DNA of 64,000 nt from Sphingomonas natans (GTDB lineage: Bacteria; Pseudomonadota; Alphaproteobacteria; Sphingomonadales; Sphingomonadaceae). The notes under the pieces were generated by a model. That model searched no databases. It had not been told where the DNA came from and was given only the letters and a program-made list of their open reading frames with translations. This document shows positions 43,906 to 53,348 of this stretch, piece after piece; within the stretch, counting starts at the first letter, position 1, and each line of letters starts with the position of its first letter. The stretch spans positions 166,634-230,633 of the forward strand of contig NZ_JAUOTP010000009.1 of the NCBI RefSeq assembly GCF_030546695.1, given 5' to 3'. Position numbers and translations under genes: made by a program.

Positions 43906-45206
43906 ACGACCTCAGCATCATCGACCAGTTCATGGCTGCCTTCATCACCTACATCGACAGTGGGTTCGGGCTGCTGCGTGGCGACGTCAGCTTCCTCAGT
44001 CGCACGCTGATCGCGCTCGACATCACGCTCGCCGGATTGTTCTGGGCGATGGGCGGCGAGGACAATGTGCTCGGCCGGCTGATCCGCAAGGTCCTCTACG
44101 TCGGCGCGTTCGCGTTCATCATCAACAGCTTCTCGACGCTCGCCGAAATCATCTTCCGCTCATTCGCACAGGCAGGGGTCACGGGCGGCGGCGGGACCAT
44201 CGCGGCCTCCGATCTGCTCAAGCCGGGTCGTCTCGCCGGCACCGGCTTTTCCGCCGCTTGGCCGCTGCTTCAGCAGGCCAGCCAGATGATGGGGTTCACG
44301 AGCTTCTTCGACAATTTTCTGACGATCATCATCCTGCTCGTCGCCTGGCTGCTCGTCGTCATCGCCTTCTTCATCCTCGCGGTGCAGATGTTCGTGACGA
44401 TCCTCGAGTTCAAGCTGACTTCGCTGGCCGGCTTCATCCTCGTGCCGTTCGCCTTCTGGAACCGGACAAGCTTCCTCGCCGAGCGCGTGCTCGGCAATGT
44501 GGTCAGCTCCGGCATCAAGGTGATGGTGCTTGCCGTCATTGTCGGCATCGGCAGCAACTATTTCACGCAGTTCACGACCGCGCTGCAGGGTCATGAACCC
44601 GACGTCGGCCAGGCGATGAGCCTCGTGCTGGCGAGCCTTGCGTTGTTTGGGCTCGGCATCTTCGGCCCCGGCATCGCCTCCGGCCTGGTTGCCGGCGCGC
44701 CACAACTCGGTGCGGGCGCGGCGTTCGGGACGGCGCTCGGCGCCGGCGGCATAATGTATCTCGGCGGTGCCGGTGCGGCAGCCACAGCGCGCGGTGTCGC
44801 CGGCGGTGGCCTTGGTGCGATTCGCGCGGGTGCGTCGATGGGAGGTGCTGCATCCACCGCCTACGGCCTTGGGCAGGAGAGCGCCGGTTCGACCAGCGTC
44901 GGCGCCGGTCTTGGCGGGATCGGCCGAGCGGCGAGTAATGCGGCCAGATCCGGCGTCTCTTCCGCGATCGGGCTCGGCGAAGCCGTCGAGGCCGGCCGTA
45001 GTGCGGGCCGCGACGCGTTCGCCGGCAATGCCGCGGGTCCCACCTCGAGCACCGCGGCGGGCGATGCCGGCATGCCCGGCTGGGCGCGCGCCATGAAGGC
45101 CACTCAGGCCAACCGTAATCACCGCCAGACCGCCCTCCACACGATCCAGCAAGGCGATCGCGGCGGTGCCGGCGCGCATCCCGACATCAAAGAAAGGGAC
45201 GACTGA
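43902..45206 (+). CDS. trbL: TrbL (VirB6 family) channel protein
   Basis: A 434-residue polytopic inner-membrane protein with about six to seven helices in the first 290 residues (FITYIDSGFGLLRGDVSFLS at the start). A Gly/Ala/Ser-rich cytoplasmic tail follows, ending near KATQANRNHRQTALH. It forms part of the DNA translocation path. ATG at 43902 overlaps the small upstream ORF. Its stop shares a base with the trbF start (TGATG). Confidence 0.93.
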   Translation: MNDLSIIDQFMAAFITYIDSGFGLLRGDVSFLSRTLIALDITLAGLFWAMGGEDNVLGRLIRKVLYVGAFAFIINSFSTLAEIIFRSFAQAGVTGGGGTIAASDLLKPGRLAGTGFSAAWPLLQQASQMMGFTSFFDNFLTIIILLVAWLLVVIAFFILAVQMFVTILEFKLTSLAGFILVPFAFWNRTSFLAERVLGNVVSSGIKVMVLAVIVGIGSNYFTQFTTALQGHEPDVGQAMSLVLASLALFGLGIFGPGIASGLVAGAPQLGAGAAFGTALGAGGIMYLGGAGAAATARGVAGGGLGAIRAGASMGGAASTAYGLGQESAGSTSVGAGLGGIGRAASNAARSGVSSAIGLGEAVEAGRSAGRDAFAGNAAGPTSSTAAGDAGMPGWARAMKATQANRNHRQTALHTIQQGDRGGAGAHPDIKERDD

Positions 45207-46021
45207 TGGTCTTCAAACGAGCCGTGCAACGTTATGGGCAGACGCCCGCACCGCAGACGCCCTACCAGCGCGCCGGCCAGCTGTGGGATGAGCGGATCGG
45301 GTCGGCCCGTGTCCAGGCCCGCAACTGGCGATTGATGGCGTTCGGCTGTCTTGGCCTGACGACCGCCATGTCGGGTGGCGTGCTGTGGCAGTCGCTCCAG
45401 AGCAGGATCGTGCCCTATGTCGTCGAGGTCGATCAGCTCGGCGAGCCACGCGCCGTGGCCGCCGCCGAGACAGGCTATCGGCCGACCGACCCGCAGGTCG
45501 CATGGTTCCTGACACGCTTCATCACCAACGTGCGCTCGGTGTCGCTCGATCCGGTGCTGATGCGGCAGAGCTGGCTGTCGGCTTACGACTTCGCCACCAA
45601 GCGCGGCGCGATCTTCCTCGGTGACTATGCCCGCGGTGCCGCTCCGTTCGCTCAGGTCGGAACGCGAACCGTGTCGGTGCAGGTGACAAGCGTGGTGCGC
45701 GCGTCGGACAAGTCATACCAGGTCAAATGGGCCGAGACCGCCTTTGAGCGCGGCGCGCAGACGGGCAGCTCGCATTGGACCGCGATCCTGACCGTCATGC
45801 TCGATCCACCGTCGAGTGCTGACACGCTGCGCAAGAACCCGCTCGGCCTTTACATCGATGCGATCGACTGGAGCCGCGAGCTCGAGCCCAACGCGGCGAC
45901 GCCGCCGGCTGCGCCAGCGCCGTCAGCCCCGGCACCAGCACCGACGAACCTGCCGCTGGGATCGCCGCTCGATCCCCATCTGGCTCCGCTCCCGCCATCG
46001 CAACTGGAGGACCGCTCATGA
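45206..46021 (+). CDS. trbF: TrbF (VirB8 family) protein
   Basis: A 271-residue bitopic protein with an N-terminal cytoplasmic segment (TPYQRAGQLWDERIGSARVQ), one helix (about 46-66) and a periplasmic VirB8 domain with PYVVEVDQLGEP and YQVKWAETAFERGAQ. A Pro/Ala-rich tail ends the protein. It bridges inner-membrane and outer-membrane channel parts. The start shares a base with the trbL stop. Confidence 0.93.
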   Translation: MVFKRAVQRYGQTPAPQTPYQRAGQLWDERIGSARVQARNWRLMAFGCLGLTTAMSGGVLWQSLQSRIVPYVVEVDQLGEPRAVAAAETGYRPTDPQVAWFLTRFITNVRSVSLDPVLMRQSWLSAYDFATKRGAIFLGDYARGAAPFAQVGTRTVSVQVTSVVRASDKSYQVKWAETAFERGAQTGSSHWTAILTVMLDPPSSADTLRKNPLGLYIDAIDWSRELEPNAATPPAAPAPSAPAPAPTNLPLGSPLDPHLAPLPPSQLEDRS

Positions 46022-46962
46022 AGACCGCCCTGCTCCTGGTGATGCTCGCCAGCGCCACATCCGCATCGACCCAGACCGCGCCCGTGCCGGCGACGCCGAT
46101 CAAGCCCCTGCTAGCGGGTGCGACTGCACCAGTGGCAGTGCCGGGCTCGTCAAAGGCCAAGCCTCCAGTCGTGCGTCGCGTGAGCACCCGACGATCGGCA
46201 GCGGAGCTGCGCGTCCGCGCCGCCAACCGTGCGGCGACACTCGAGCCGGCGGCCGCCGGGTTTATCAACGCGGTGCAGGTCTACCCCTTCAGCGACGGCG
46301 CGGTCTTCCACGTGTTCACCGCGCCGGGGCAGGTCACCGATATCGCTCTGCAGCCGGGTGAGGCACTGGGCGCGGTCGCGGCGGGCGACACGGTGCGCTG
46401 GGTGATCGGCGACACGACCAGCGGCACCGGCGATGCGAAGCGCACGCATGTGCTCGTGAAGCCGTTTGCGCCCGGACAATCGACCAACCTCATCATCACG
46501 ACCGACCGGCGCGTCTATCATTTGGCGCTGACCAGCGGCGCGCGTGCCGCGATGGTGGCGCTGTCCTGGACCTATCCGCAGGATCAGCTCATCGCCCTCA
46601 AAGCGGCGGCTGAGCAGGCTCGCGCGGCGCAGCCCGTGGCGAGCGGGCTGCAGATCGAGCAGCTTCATTTTGATTATGCCATCTCCGGCGACGAACCGCC
46701 GTGGCGGCCGCTGCGCGCGTTTGACGATGGCCGGCAGACCTTTATCGAGTTCCCGGCGAGCCTTGTGGTCGGTGAGGCGCCGCCGCTGTTCCTCGTCGAT
46801 GCCAAAGGCACAGCCAGCCTCGTCAATTACCGGGTGCGGGGGCGCTTCTACGTCATCGATCGCTTGTTCGATGCCGCCGAACTGCGGCTCGGGCTCAAGC
46901 ATCAGGACATCGTGCGCATCAGTCGCGCGGGCGACGCCGAGGTGCGGCGGAGGGCGTCGTGA
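46018..46962 (+). CDS. trbG: TrbG (VirB9 family) protein
   Basis: A 314-residue periplasmic protein with a signal peptide (MKTALLLVMLASATSAS). The VirB9 N-domain contains VYPFSDGAVFHVFTAPGQV and LQPGEAL; the C-domain contains FDDGRQTFIEFPASL and YRVRGRFYVIDRLFD. It forms the outer-membrane core complex with TrbI. It overlaps trbF and trbI by 4 bases each. Confidence 0.93.
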   Translation: MKTALLLVMLASATSASTQTAPVPATPIKPLLAGATAPVAVPGSSKAKPPVVRRVSTRRSAAELRVRAANRAATLEPAAAGFINAVQVYPFSDGAVFHVFTAPGQVTDIALQPGEALGAVAAGDTVRWVIGDTTSGTGDAKRTHVLVKPFAPGQSTNLIITTDRRVYHLALTSGARAAMVALSWTYPQDQLIALKAAAEQARAAQPVASGLQIEQLHFDYAISGDEPPWRPLRAFDDGRQTFIEFPASLVVGEAPPLFLVDAKGTASLVNYRVRGRFYVIDRLFDAAELRLGLKHQDIVRISRAGDAEVRRRAS

Positions 46963-48155
46963 CCGAGGCCGTGGCCACACCCGCACCCAAGCTCGATCCC
47001 GAGAGCCTGGCGATTCGCGCGCGGCCGCCGCGGGCGATTCGGTTCAAGCGTGGGGTGATGATCGCGATTGCGGCGATCGGCTCGATCAGCCTGATCGCTG
47101 TTACATGGATGGCGCTCAAGCCGCGCCTGTTTCACCAGGCTGACTCTCAGGAGGAGCTGTCCCAGCCGAGCGCGCAATCCAAGAATGAGCCGCCGAAAGG
47201 CGCGCCGACCTCTTACGCCGACGTACCGAAACTCGGGCCGCCGCTGCCCGGCGATCTCGGCAAGCCGATCCTTGAGCACCAGCAGACGACGCTGACCGCG
47301 ATCGGCCCCGCCGACCAGCAATGGCAGCAGGCCGAAGCTGCCGAGCGCGAGCGGCTGCTTGCCGAACTCAAGGCCGCACGTGAATCAGGCTTGCTGGTGC
47401 ACGGGCACCAAGCGACCGCGGCTGGAAACGAAGTCGGTTCGCCCATCACGCCCGTAGCGCCGGCCGCCCCGGAGCGAGCAAGGCCGGCGTTCGACTCAGA
47501 ACGCGATCCGAATGCCCAAGGCCGCAAGGAGGACTTCGTTGGTGCCCTCGATCCGCGCGGGGACGTGAACCCGCATGCGCTAATGCCGGTGCCATCCCCC
47601 TACACGCTGTCGGCAGGAAGCGTGATCGCCGGTAGTCTGATCTCGGGGGTGCGCTCGGATCTTCCGGGGTTGGTCGCCGCGCAGGTCAGCGAAAACACCT
47701 ATGACAGCGCGACGGGACGTATCCTACTCATCCCGCAGGGTGCGAGGCTGGTCGGGAACTACGACAGCGTGGTTGCATTCGGCCAGACGCGCGCTTTGAT
47801 CGTCTGGCACCGGATCATCATGCCGGATGGCAGTTCGCTTCGCATCGACAATGTTCCCGCGACCGATCCGTCTGGCAATGCCGGGCTCCAGGACAAGGTC
47901 GATCTTCACACGTGGCAGTTGTTGAAGGGCGTCGCGCTCTCGACGCTCCTAGGGGTGAGCTCGGAACTCGCCCTGTCAGGCCAAAGCGATCTCGTCCAGG
48001 CACTCCGCATGTCGACGCAAGACAAGGTCTCGCGCGCGGGCGATCAGGTCATCCAGCGTAGCCTTGGGATTCAGCCGACAATCACGATCAGGCCTGGCGC
48101 GCCAGTGCGGCTGGTCGTGCATAAGGATCTCATTCTTGGGCCGTGGGGCAGTTAG
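46959..48155 (+). CDS. trbI: TrbI (VirB10 family) protein
   Basis: A 398-residue bitopic protein: a short cytoplasmic N-terminus, one helix (about residues 34-52), a Pro/Gln-rich periplasmic linker, and the VirB10 beta-barrel domain with GRILLIPQGARLVGNYDS and VWHRIIMPDGSSLRIDN. It spans both membranes as the channel scaffold. GTG at 46959 overlaps trbG (GTGA). It ends the trb run apart from the DUF2274 gene. Confidence 0.94.
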   Translation: MTEAVATPAPKLDPESLAIRARPPRAIRFKRGVMIAIAAIGSISLIAVTWMALKPRLFHQADSQEELSQPSAQSKNEPPKGAPTSYADVPKLGPPLPGDLGKPILEHQQTTLTAIGPADQQWQQAEAAERERLLAELKAARESGLLVHGHQATAAGNEVGSPITPVAPAAPERARPAFDSERDPNAQGRKEDFVGALDPRGDVNPHALMPVPSPYTLSAGSVIAGSLISGVRSDLPGLVAAQVSENTYDSATGRILLIPQGARLVGNYDSVVAFGQTRALIVWHRIIMPDGSSLRIDNVPATDPSGNAGLQDKVDLHTWQLLKGVALSTLLGVSSELALSGQSDLVQALRMSTQDKVSRAGDQVIQRSLGIQPTITIRPGAPVRLVVHKDLILGPWGS

Positions 48156-48165
48156 GAGACCGAGC

Positions 48166-48402
48166 GTGGCAAATCTCAAACTTGGCAAGCTCCCCGAAAG
48201 AATGCCGCTTAAGCTGACAATCGCGATTTCACCGTCTCTAAACCAGGATCTGCTACAATATGCTGACGTCTATGCGGAAGTGTACGGCCAACAAGAATCC
48301 ATCGTCGATTTGATACCGGCGATCCTGGCGGCATTTATCGACGGCGATCGCGCATTTTCCAAGTTTAAGATGACGATAGCGCCGAGAGGACAAGATGTCT
48401 GA
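48166..48402 (+). CDS. DUF2274 family small protein
   Basis: A 78-residue protein with LKLGKLPERMPLKLTIAI and YAEVYGQQESIVDLIPAILA, diagnostic of DUF2274. It is usually encoded directly after trbI in Tn4371-like modules. Its role in transfer is unknown; the fold may be ribbon-helix-helix-like. GTG at 48166 has TAGGAGA upstream. It marks the right end of the recognisable conjugation operon. Confidence 0.9.
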   Translation: MANLKLGKLPERMPLKLTIAISPSLNQDLLQYADVYAEVYGQQESIVDLIPAILAAFIDGDRAFSKFKMTIAPRGQDV

Positions 48403-48595
48403 GTGAGCGGACGCGGTGTCCTTCTATGTTCCAGCCGACACCAGATTTAGCGGGCAGATCTGGATGCGCGTTTGGACCACAGTGACCAACGGGACACGGC
48501 AGCCCTGGCGGGATGCCATTAGAAGGTCTCCGCCCTCGACGATCTCGTTCGAACCAAACCGCAGTGGCAACGAAAACAAACTTAACGCGCACGGA

Positions 48596-49237
48596 TCACC
48601 TGCGTATATCCCGCGACGCGCTGGGGGCAGACGCCGACAACTGGAGAAAGTCTGTGTTGGATGCAAAAGCCGCGTGAAACGAATGGCTGGCCTTCTCAGC
48701 GGCACGACACAATATGGGGGTGACCTCAATCCTCATCGGGACCACCGTCGTCCCCGATCGGTTACTGATTTTGGGGGCCGCAAAAACTTCAAATCCTAAC
48801 ATTCGTTCGTAAAATCTACGGTGGATTGGGCTTACCTCAATAAGCACATCGGTACATCCGTAATGCTCAGAGCCGTGCCGCAGGATGGCACCGAAAAGCG
48901 CCGCGAGGAGCGGTCGGGACTCAGCTGCGTCAAATGCAAGCGTCGTCAGCTCACATAATCGCGCGCCGGGTCGGCGGCGCAACGCTGCGACCTCTTCACC
49001 AAAAGTGGCGTCAATGGCCAGACCGGCTGTCGAATCCACCCCAAGCGTCAACGTGCCAATGGTAGCGCCGTCCAGGCGGACGACGAATGGGATTTTGTGT
49101 TCACCGCGATCTGCATCGTGATCAGCGGCATAGCCGGCAGGTTCGTACAGACGGCTAAGGAGTGCCGACGCTTCGGCTCGCAACGCCTCTCTCTCAGCGA
49201 GCTCTATCTGGACACGGTCTGGCAAATGACCTGTCAC
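48596..49237 (-). CDS. FeeM/LuxI-like N-acyl amino acid synthase (first copy)
   Basis: A 213-residue GNAT-fold protein of the FeeM/autoinducer-synthase type. Motifs are VVRLDGATIGTLTLG, the core RLCELTTLAFD (about 93-103) and LIEVSPIHRRFYERMLGFE (132-150). FeeM-type enzymes use acyl-ACP to acylate an amino acid (for example tyrosine), giving lipid-like signals or surfactants. GTG at 49237 is the likely start. A divergent relative (291 residues) lies at 58175-59050. The actual acceptor is not predictable. It follows the conjugation operon tail to tail. Confidence 0.75.
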   Translation of the reverse strand: MTGHLPDRVQIELAEREALRAEASALLSRLYEPAGYAADHDADRGEHKIPFVVRLDGATIGTLTLGVDSTAGLAIDATFGEEVAALRRRPGARLCELTTLAFDAAESRPLLAALFGAILRHGSEHYGCTDVLIEVSPIHRRFYERMLGFEVFAAPKISNRSGTTVVPMRIEVTPILCRAAEKASHSFHAAFASNTDFLQLSASAPSASRDIRR

Positions 49238-49497
49238 GAACGAGCTGCCTCAAAAACCATTACGAAACGTTAACATGCCCGAGCCGGGCTAGATTGTCCA
49301 TAACGACGCAGCGCAAAAAGCTTAGGTCAGCTCATGACCGGCTCGAGCGCTCGGCGATCACGCTCCTATAAGTGCTCCCGGCCAATAGCGTGCCCGCTGT
49401 GAAAATCGGCAACTTTGACGCTTTGCACCAACCGATAAAGGCCGGAGTTTGGTAGCGTCGCTCGCGTGTCATGTAACAAATCGTCACGTCAACGGCT

Positions 49498-49803
49498 GTG
49501 GGCTTTCCCAATCTGTGGCAAGACTATAAAGAGGCCAGTGTTTCTACCGAAGTGATAAGCGAGTTTGCGTCTATGATGGAGCATTGCCTAGCGATGGAGC
49601 GGATCATCGCCGCTTTTGAACATGGTGCCCAATCCGCCGAGTCGCCTATAGCGATCGATGGGGATTGCCCGTTCGGCGACTCGGAACCAGGTCTCCGCGA
49701 ATATTGGCTGGATGGCTTTTACATCGTTAGAAGCGCGTCGATCCGCGACGGTCGGAACCGTATTGTTGAAAGGCCGACCGAACAAACCGTTGTCGCTCTG
49801 TGA
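49498..49803 (+). CDS. Small hypothetical protein
   Basis: Up to 101 residues from GTG at 49498; ATG at 49573 (giving MMEHCLAMERIIAAFEHG) is an alternative. The product is acidic and soluble, with DGDCPFGDSEPGLREYW. No family recognised. Independent status is supported only by an open frame with reasonable composition. Confidence 0.45.
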   Translation: MGFPNLWQDYKEASVSTEVISEFASMMEHCLAMERIIAAFEHGAQSAESPIAIDGDCPFGDSEPGLREYWLDGFYIVRSASIRDGRNRIVERPTEQTVVAL

Positions 49804-49817
49804 CTGATCTCGTTCGG

Positions 49818-50018
49818 CTATTTCATCTCATCTTCGATACTTAAGCGACCCCGTCGCCTGCTGATACGACAAAGGCGGGCCAGCTGAATTCGACGCCACA
49901 ATCCGATTTCAGCCTGCGGGAGGGAATAACCTTCCTTAAAAAGTTTCCAGAGCACCGATCGCACGTCTCGACACTGTCCAGACGAGGCAAGCTCCCGCGC
50001 TCTGTCATATCCTCCCAT
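49818..50018 (-). CDS. Small conserved-type protein (ARELASSGQ family)
   Basis: A 66-residue soluble protein. It matches a pattern I know from small alphaproteobacterial proteins: ARELASSGQCRDVRSVLWKL, then a Gly-Tyr turn and a basic C-terminus. ATG at 50018 is favoured because AGGGG precedes it at about six bases. No function is known. Confidence 0.5.
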   Translation of the reverse strand: MGGYDRARELASSGQCRDVRSVLWKLFKEGYSLPQAEIGLWRRIQLARLCRISRRRGRLSIEDEMK

Positions 50019-50260
50019 TGCGCACCCCTGGCCAAAGACCTTATGGGTTGTCAACGTCCGCAAGCAGCTGGCCGCGCTCACGGCGTGCGCGCTTTCGACA
50101 ATCAGCCAACGCCTGAAGAGCGCGGCAAGCGGCTCGGTCCTGTGTCCAAGATGTCCCAGTCGCTTGCCGAGTCGCTATGACGGCCGCTTGTCGAGTTTGT
50201 TGCAGACACTACGCTCAAACGCACAACGATTAAACGCGTGATATGGTGCGTAAGCCAAGG

Positions 50261-50761
50261 CTAAAGCTCCTTTTTTTCCGCCACGGAAACCGCCTCGTAT
50301 CCACCGTCATTCAGATATTGCTTGAGATCGGGCAGTGTATGGTCGTGTGGTAAAAATTCGCTTCGCCACGCTTTCGCCTTGCTGCAATGAGGGTCGCACT
50401 GGTTCTTGATAGGACAATATCGCCGCTCGATCTCGTTGACGACGTCGATAATCCATTGGAGGCTGCCGTTGGCCCATTCGCAATATTCGCACCACAGTTT
50501 GTCCATAAGGCCGAGGTGGGCAATTCGGTGACGGTCATAATTGTAATAGGGCTTACGAATAATTCTATGTTGGTTCCGTACCCAGAAATACACTCTATTA
50601 AAAAATAACATATATATAAATAGGGGAATCAAAAAAAGTGCAAATCCAATTATCAAAATAAAACCCGCTACTGGCGCCAAAGGGCCAAGTCGCTGCCTAT
50701 TGGCCTTCTTTTTGTTTCGAAGAAAATGGTAGTAAGAGATATTTGATTTTTCCTCAGCCAT
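50261..50761 (-). CDS. AT-rich small membrane protein with a CxxC-type conserved motif
   Basis: A 166-residue protein with one strong hydrophobic segment (about residues 27-54) and a cytoplasmic C-terminal domain containing DRHRIAHLGLMDKLWCEYCE, ANGSLQWIIDVVNEIE and a Cys-rich RRYCPIKNQCDPHC. I recognise the DRHR...CxYCE.ANG...CPIK pattern from a widespread but uncharacterised small membrane family. The cysteines could bind metal. Base composition is much richer in A+T than the surroundings, a sign of transfer. ATG at 50761 is chosen. Confidence 0.65.
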   Translation of the reverse strand: MAEEKSNISYYHFLRNKKKANRQRLGPLAPVAGFILIIGFALFLIPLFIYMLFFNRVYFWVRNQHRIIRKPYYNYDRHRIAHLGLMDKLWCEYCEWANGSLQWIIDVVNEIERRYCPIKNQCDPHCSKAKAWRSEFLPHDHTLPDLKQYLNDGGYEAVSVAEKKEL

Positions 50762-51158
50762 TCGATCCTCCGATTGGTATAGTACGGTAAGTATTGTGAG
50801 TAAGGCGCCTTGCATGACCGGGGGCTTTAGGCGGTGCTACTAGCGGGAAAGCATGATCCTTCTCGTCATCACATCTCCATCGGATTGCGCCCAATCCATG
50901 GCTGGGGCCGCATCGAAATTAGGGCGCAGCGCGAGGTAAGCGACCTAGCGCCGGCCGATGCCAGGTAACGTGCCCGGCGCGAATTGGAAAACCGCGCTGA
51001 TTCAGTTACCATCCGAATCTGCTGGGGGCCGTGTTTCCGGCTTTTTAGCGGAACAGCCGTGGGCCGCCGTGGAGACCTTCCCGGCAAAGCGTGGGCGCTG
51101 AGGCGAGCTGCAAAACAAACCCGCACGGAATGCGGAGGTAAGTTGAGATTATGGCGAT
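50762..51158. other. Intergenic stretch before the first CxxC-HTH gene
   Basis: About 400 bases without a supported gene. Frames on both strands are short or shadows. It separates the AT-rich minus-strand membrane protein gene from the plus-strand CxxC-HTH gene, so it probably holds divergent promoters. No clear motif is visible. Confidence 0.4.
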
Positions 51159-51470
51159 ATGAAATTGTCGGAAGAGCAGGTAGAGGAGATCCGCTATTTA
51201 GCGAACAATCCGTGCCCCCTATGCGGTGCGACGCGCAAAGGATCTTCTTTGGCCCCCCAATTCGGGGTATCTCGCATTACAATTTGGCAAATTTTAAGTG
51301 GCAAGGCCTGGCACTCTGTGGCGAGCCCCGTCGCCCCATCAGAGGGAGCCCATTCTCCCCTTGATTTGGCTGAGGCCGTCCGATGGCTCAAACGCAAAGA
51401 CATCGCGTGGAGCAGCGATGCCGATCTTGCGCTAGCTACCAGCATTCTAGCGCTTCCCCAGACGTGGTAG
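51159..51470 (+). CDS. CxxC-HTH small regulator, paralog A
   Basis: A 103-residue protein with LSEEQVEEIRYLA, a single CPLCG knuckle (Cys19, Cys22), an HTH (LAPQFGVSRITIWQILSG, about 31-48), and a C-terminal segment WLKRKDIAWSSDADLALA. It is clearly paralogous to the proteins at 53349 and 59669: same order L-S-x3-V-x2-I, CxxCG, FGVSR, then WL..xIxWS..xxL.LA. The HTH suggests DNA binding; the CxxC may bind metal, perhaps as a dimer, or sense redox. No named family is recognised. Confidence 0.7.
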   Translation: MKLSEEQVEEIRYLANNPCPLCGATRKGSSLAPQFGVSRITIWQILSGKAWHSVASPVAPSEGAHSPLDLAEAVRWLKRKDIAWSSDADLALATSILALPQTW

Positions 51471-51951
51471 ATTGAAGCGCAAGCGCTCACAGGTTCGCCT
51501 CTAAAACGGCAGCCGAATTGCTTCTCAGGGTCGTCGAAGCTGCTTTGACATGTTTTCGGGCTCGATACCCGTTGCACGTCTCGGTTCACGACGGTGACGT
51601 GAGAACACGTGATGCTGAGCCTCGCACAGCTGCTGAACCCGCATTAAACAGCGCTGCGCTGCCTCGTTAACGTCGTTAAAATACGCGCCTTACCGCTGAT
51701 GCTTTGATCGCGAAACCGCGCGCATTTATCCAAAACAGGTTCCTTCGGGGTGGGATATCTGGTGTGTCGGTTCATCGCTCGCGCGGATTCAGATGCTTAT
51801 CTGCCCGGAAAGTCTGCGGCGCGCAGCAACTTGATGTCAGCTGATATGCGTTGGAGGCTAATTCCGTCTCGCAGCCACCGCGCAGCGTTTGTGCCGAAGT
51901 GGCATATTTACATTTTGTGAACGGTGCCGCATCTTCGGGAAGGGGGGAATC
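51471..51951. other. Intergenic stretch
   Basis: About 480 bases with no supported gene on either strand; the minus-strand frame overlapping the CxxC-HTH gene is a shadow. Nothing else recognised. Confidence 0.4.
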
Positions 51952-52101
51952 ATGCCTTTCAGAAAGATAAAGCGGAACACTCAGTTTGTCCCAACGAAAC
52001 TTGCAACGCGTAAAGCAGCTGCAGCGTTTGCTGTGGCGATGGTCTGCTCAATCATGGTCTGGGCAGGGATCGCCGTGATTGTAAACTGGATGATTCGCTA
52101 A
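51952..52101 (+). CDS. Small single-pass membrane protein
   Basis: A 49-residue protein behind a strong ribosome site (GGAAGGGGGGAATC before ATG 51952). A basic N-terminus (MPFRKIKRNTQFVPTKLATR) precedes one transmembrane helix (about 25-47). No family recognised. The good ribosome site and clean topology support a real gene. Confidence 0.55.
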   Translation: MPFRKIKRNTQFVPTKLATRKAAAAFAVAMVCSIMVWAGIAVIVNWMIR

Positions 52102-52365
52102 AGACGGGGCAGCTGATTGCACGCTGCAAAAAACGTCAGCCCGCAGGCCAGCTATGTTCGGATGTCTGATCTCTGCAACTGGATGCGCAATGCAGGTTGG
52201 GGGGGGGCGCGTAGCGTTCGTCGGGGGGCTAAAGACCGACGCTGGTGATCGCCGGCGGCGATCGGATATTGATAACGAGCGCGCAAGCTGCGAAGTTGGC
52301 CTTTGTTGAGGATCGAAGGACTAAGCGCTTGGCGCTTTTCCGGATCGTCGCGATCGGGGGACGAA

Positions 52366-53289
52366 ATGCCGGCTGTGAATTGGCGTTCGCTACCATCGGT
52401 ACCCGGTGGCAGCCGCACCTTTAGCCGGCGGCTGGGTCAGCTCTTGTTAGCCCTGCGCCGTCCAATTTCCCACTTGACGCTACGCGGCTTGCTAAATCGC
52501 GCGAAGATGGCAGATCTGGCGGCAGATGAGCGACGTATTTACTGGAAATATGTCGGGAATTACTTTGACGTCGAGATGCGCGGCGATGAGCGCCGTCAGA
52601 TAATAGAAGATCATTACGAGTTTATCTTGCGTCATTTTCCAAAAAATACGCTCAATATCCAACCACCAGATGGTGAAATATTTTGGACGAATCAAGCAGC
52701 CAACGGTTCAACTTACACGATGGCTCTCATGGCCGCGTATCGCTCGCCAATGGAGGGTGAGCTTGAGTTGGTTTTTCGTGAAGATGCAAATGATCTGGCT
52801 TCCATAGCCTTTCTCTTTAGCCGAGGATCGCGTGTCGACATGGCGCACAGCGAGGTCGTTCTGATTGGCGGCCTTCAAGGAGCTTTTGGGCGAAGCGCCG
52901 AGTACCGTCGTGCTACAAAAGAAAATGACAACACGACGCCGATAGCCATGCTAATCGTGGCTATACGCGCGCTCGCAAGCGCGATGGGTCGAATTCCCTT
53001 GGTTGGAGTTTCTAATAAAAAGCATATTGCCACTCTGTACGCCGGCGGTTCAAAAACCTTCGACTATGACCGAGCTTGGCAGGATTTCGACGCGCGTCGG
53101 TTAGCAAGCGGTTATTTTTCTTTGGATGCCTACGAGCAGAGCCAGCGATCCTTGACGCATCTCACTAGCTCCCACAAAGCCCGTGCGCGGCGCAGAATGG
53201 CTGTCAAAAGGCGCCTGTATGAAAGCATATGTGAAAGTTTCGAGGCACTCTTAAACGCCAATCGAGCAGGAAATGCGGTATCATTGTAA
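52366..53289 (+). CDS. DUF535 (VirK/YbjX) family protein
   Basis: A 307-residue protein with the DUF535 hallmarks SPMEGELELVFREDANDLAS, VVLIGGLQGAFGRS and LVGVSNKKHIATLYAGGSKT. Family members such as VirK and YbjX are linked to envelope modification and peptide resistance in enterobacteria, with the biochemical activity undefined. ATG at 52366 follows GGGGACGAA. The gene is richer in A+T than the core chromosome. It is flanked by CxxC-HTH paralogs A and B. Confidence 0.82.
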   Translation: MPAVNWRSLPSVPGGSRTFSRRLGQLLLALRRPISHLTLRGLLNRAKMADLAADERRIYWKYVGNYFDVEMRGDERRQIIEDHYEFILRHFPKNTLNIQPPDGEIFWTNQAANGSTYTMALMAAYRSPMEGELELVFREDANDLASIAFLFSRGSRVDMAHSEVVLIGGLQGAFGRSAEYRRATKENDNTTPIAMLIVAIRALASAMGRIPLVGVSNKKHIATLYAGGSKTFDYDRAWQDFDARRLASGYFSLDAYEQSQRSLTHLTSSHKARARRRMAVKRRLYESICESFEALLNANRAGNAVSL

Positions 53290-53348
53290 ACAATGGACAG
53301 CCCAGACGTCTTACGACCGAGACTTGCGGTCTTGGCGTGGCACATCCG

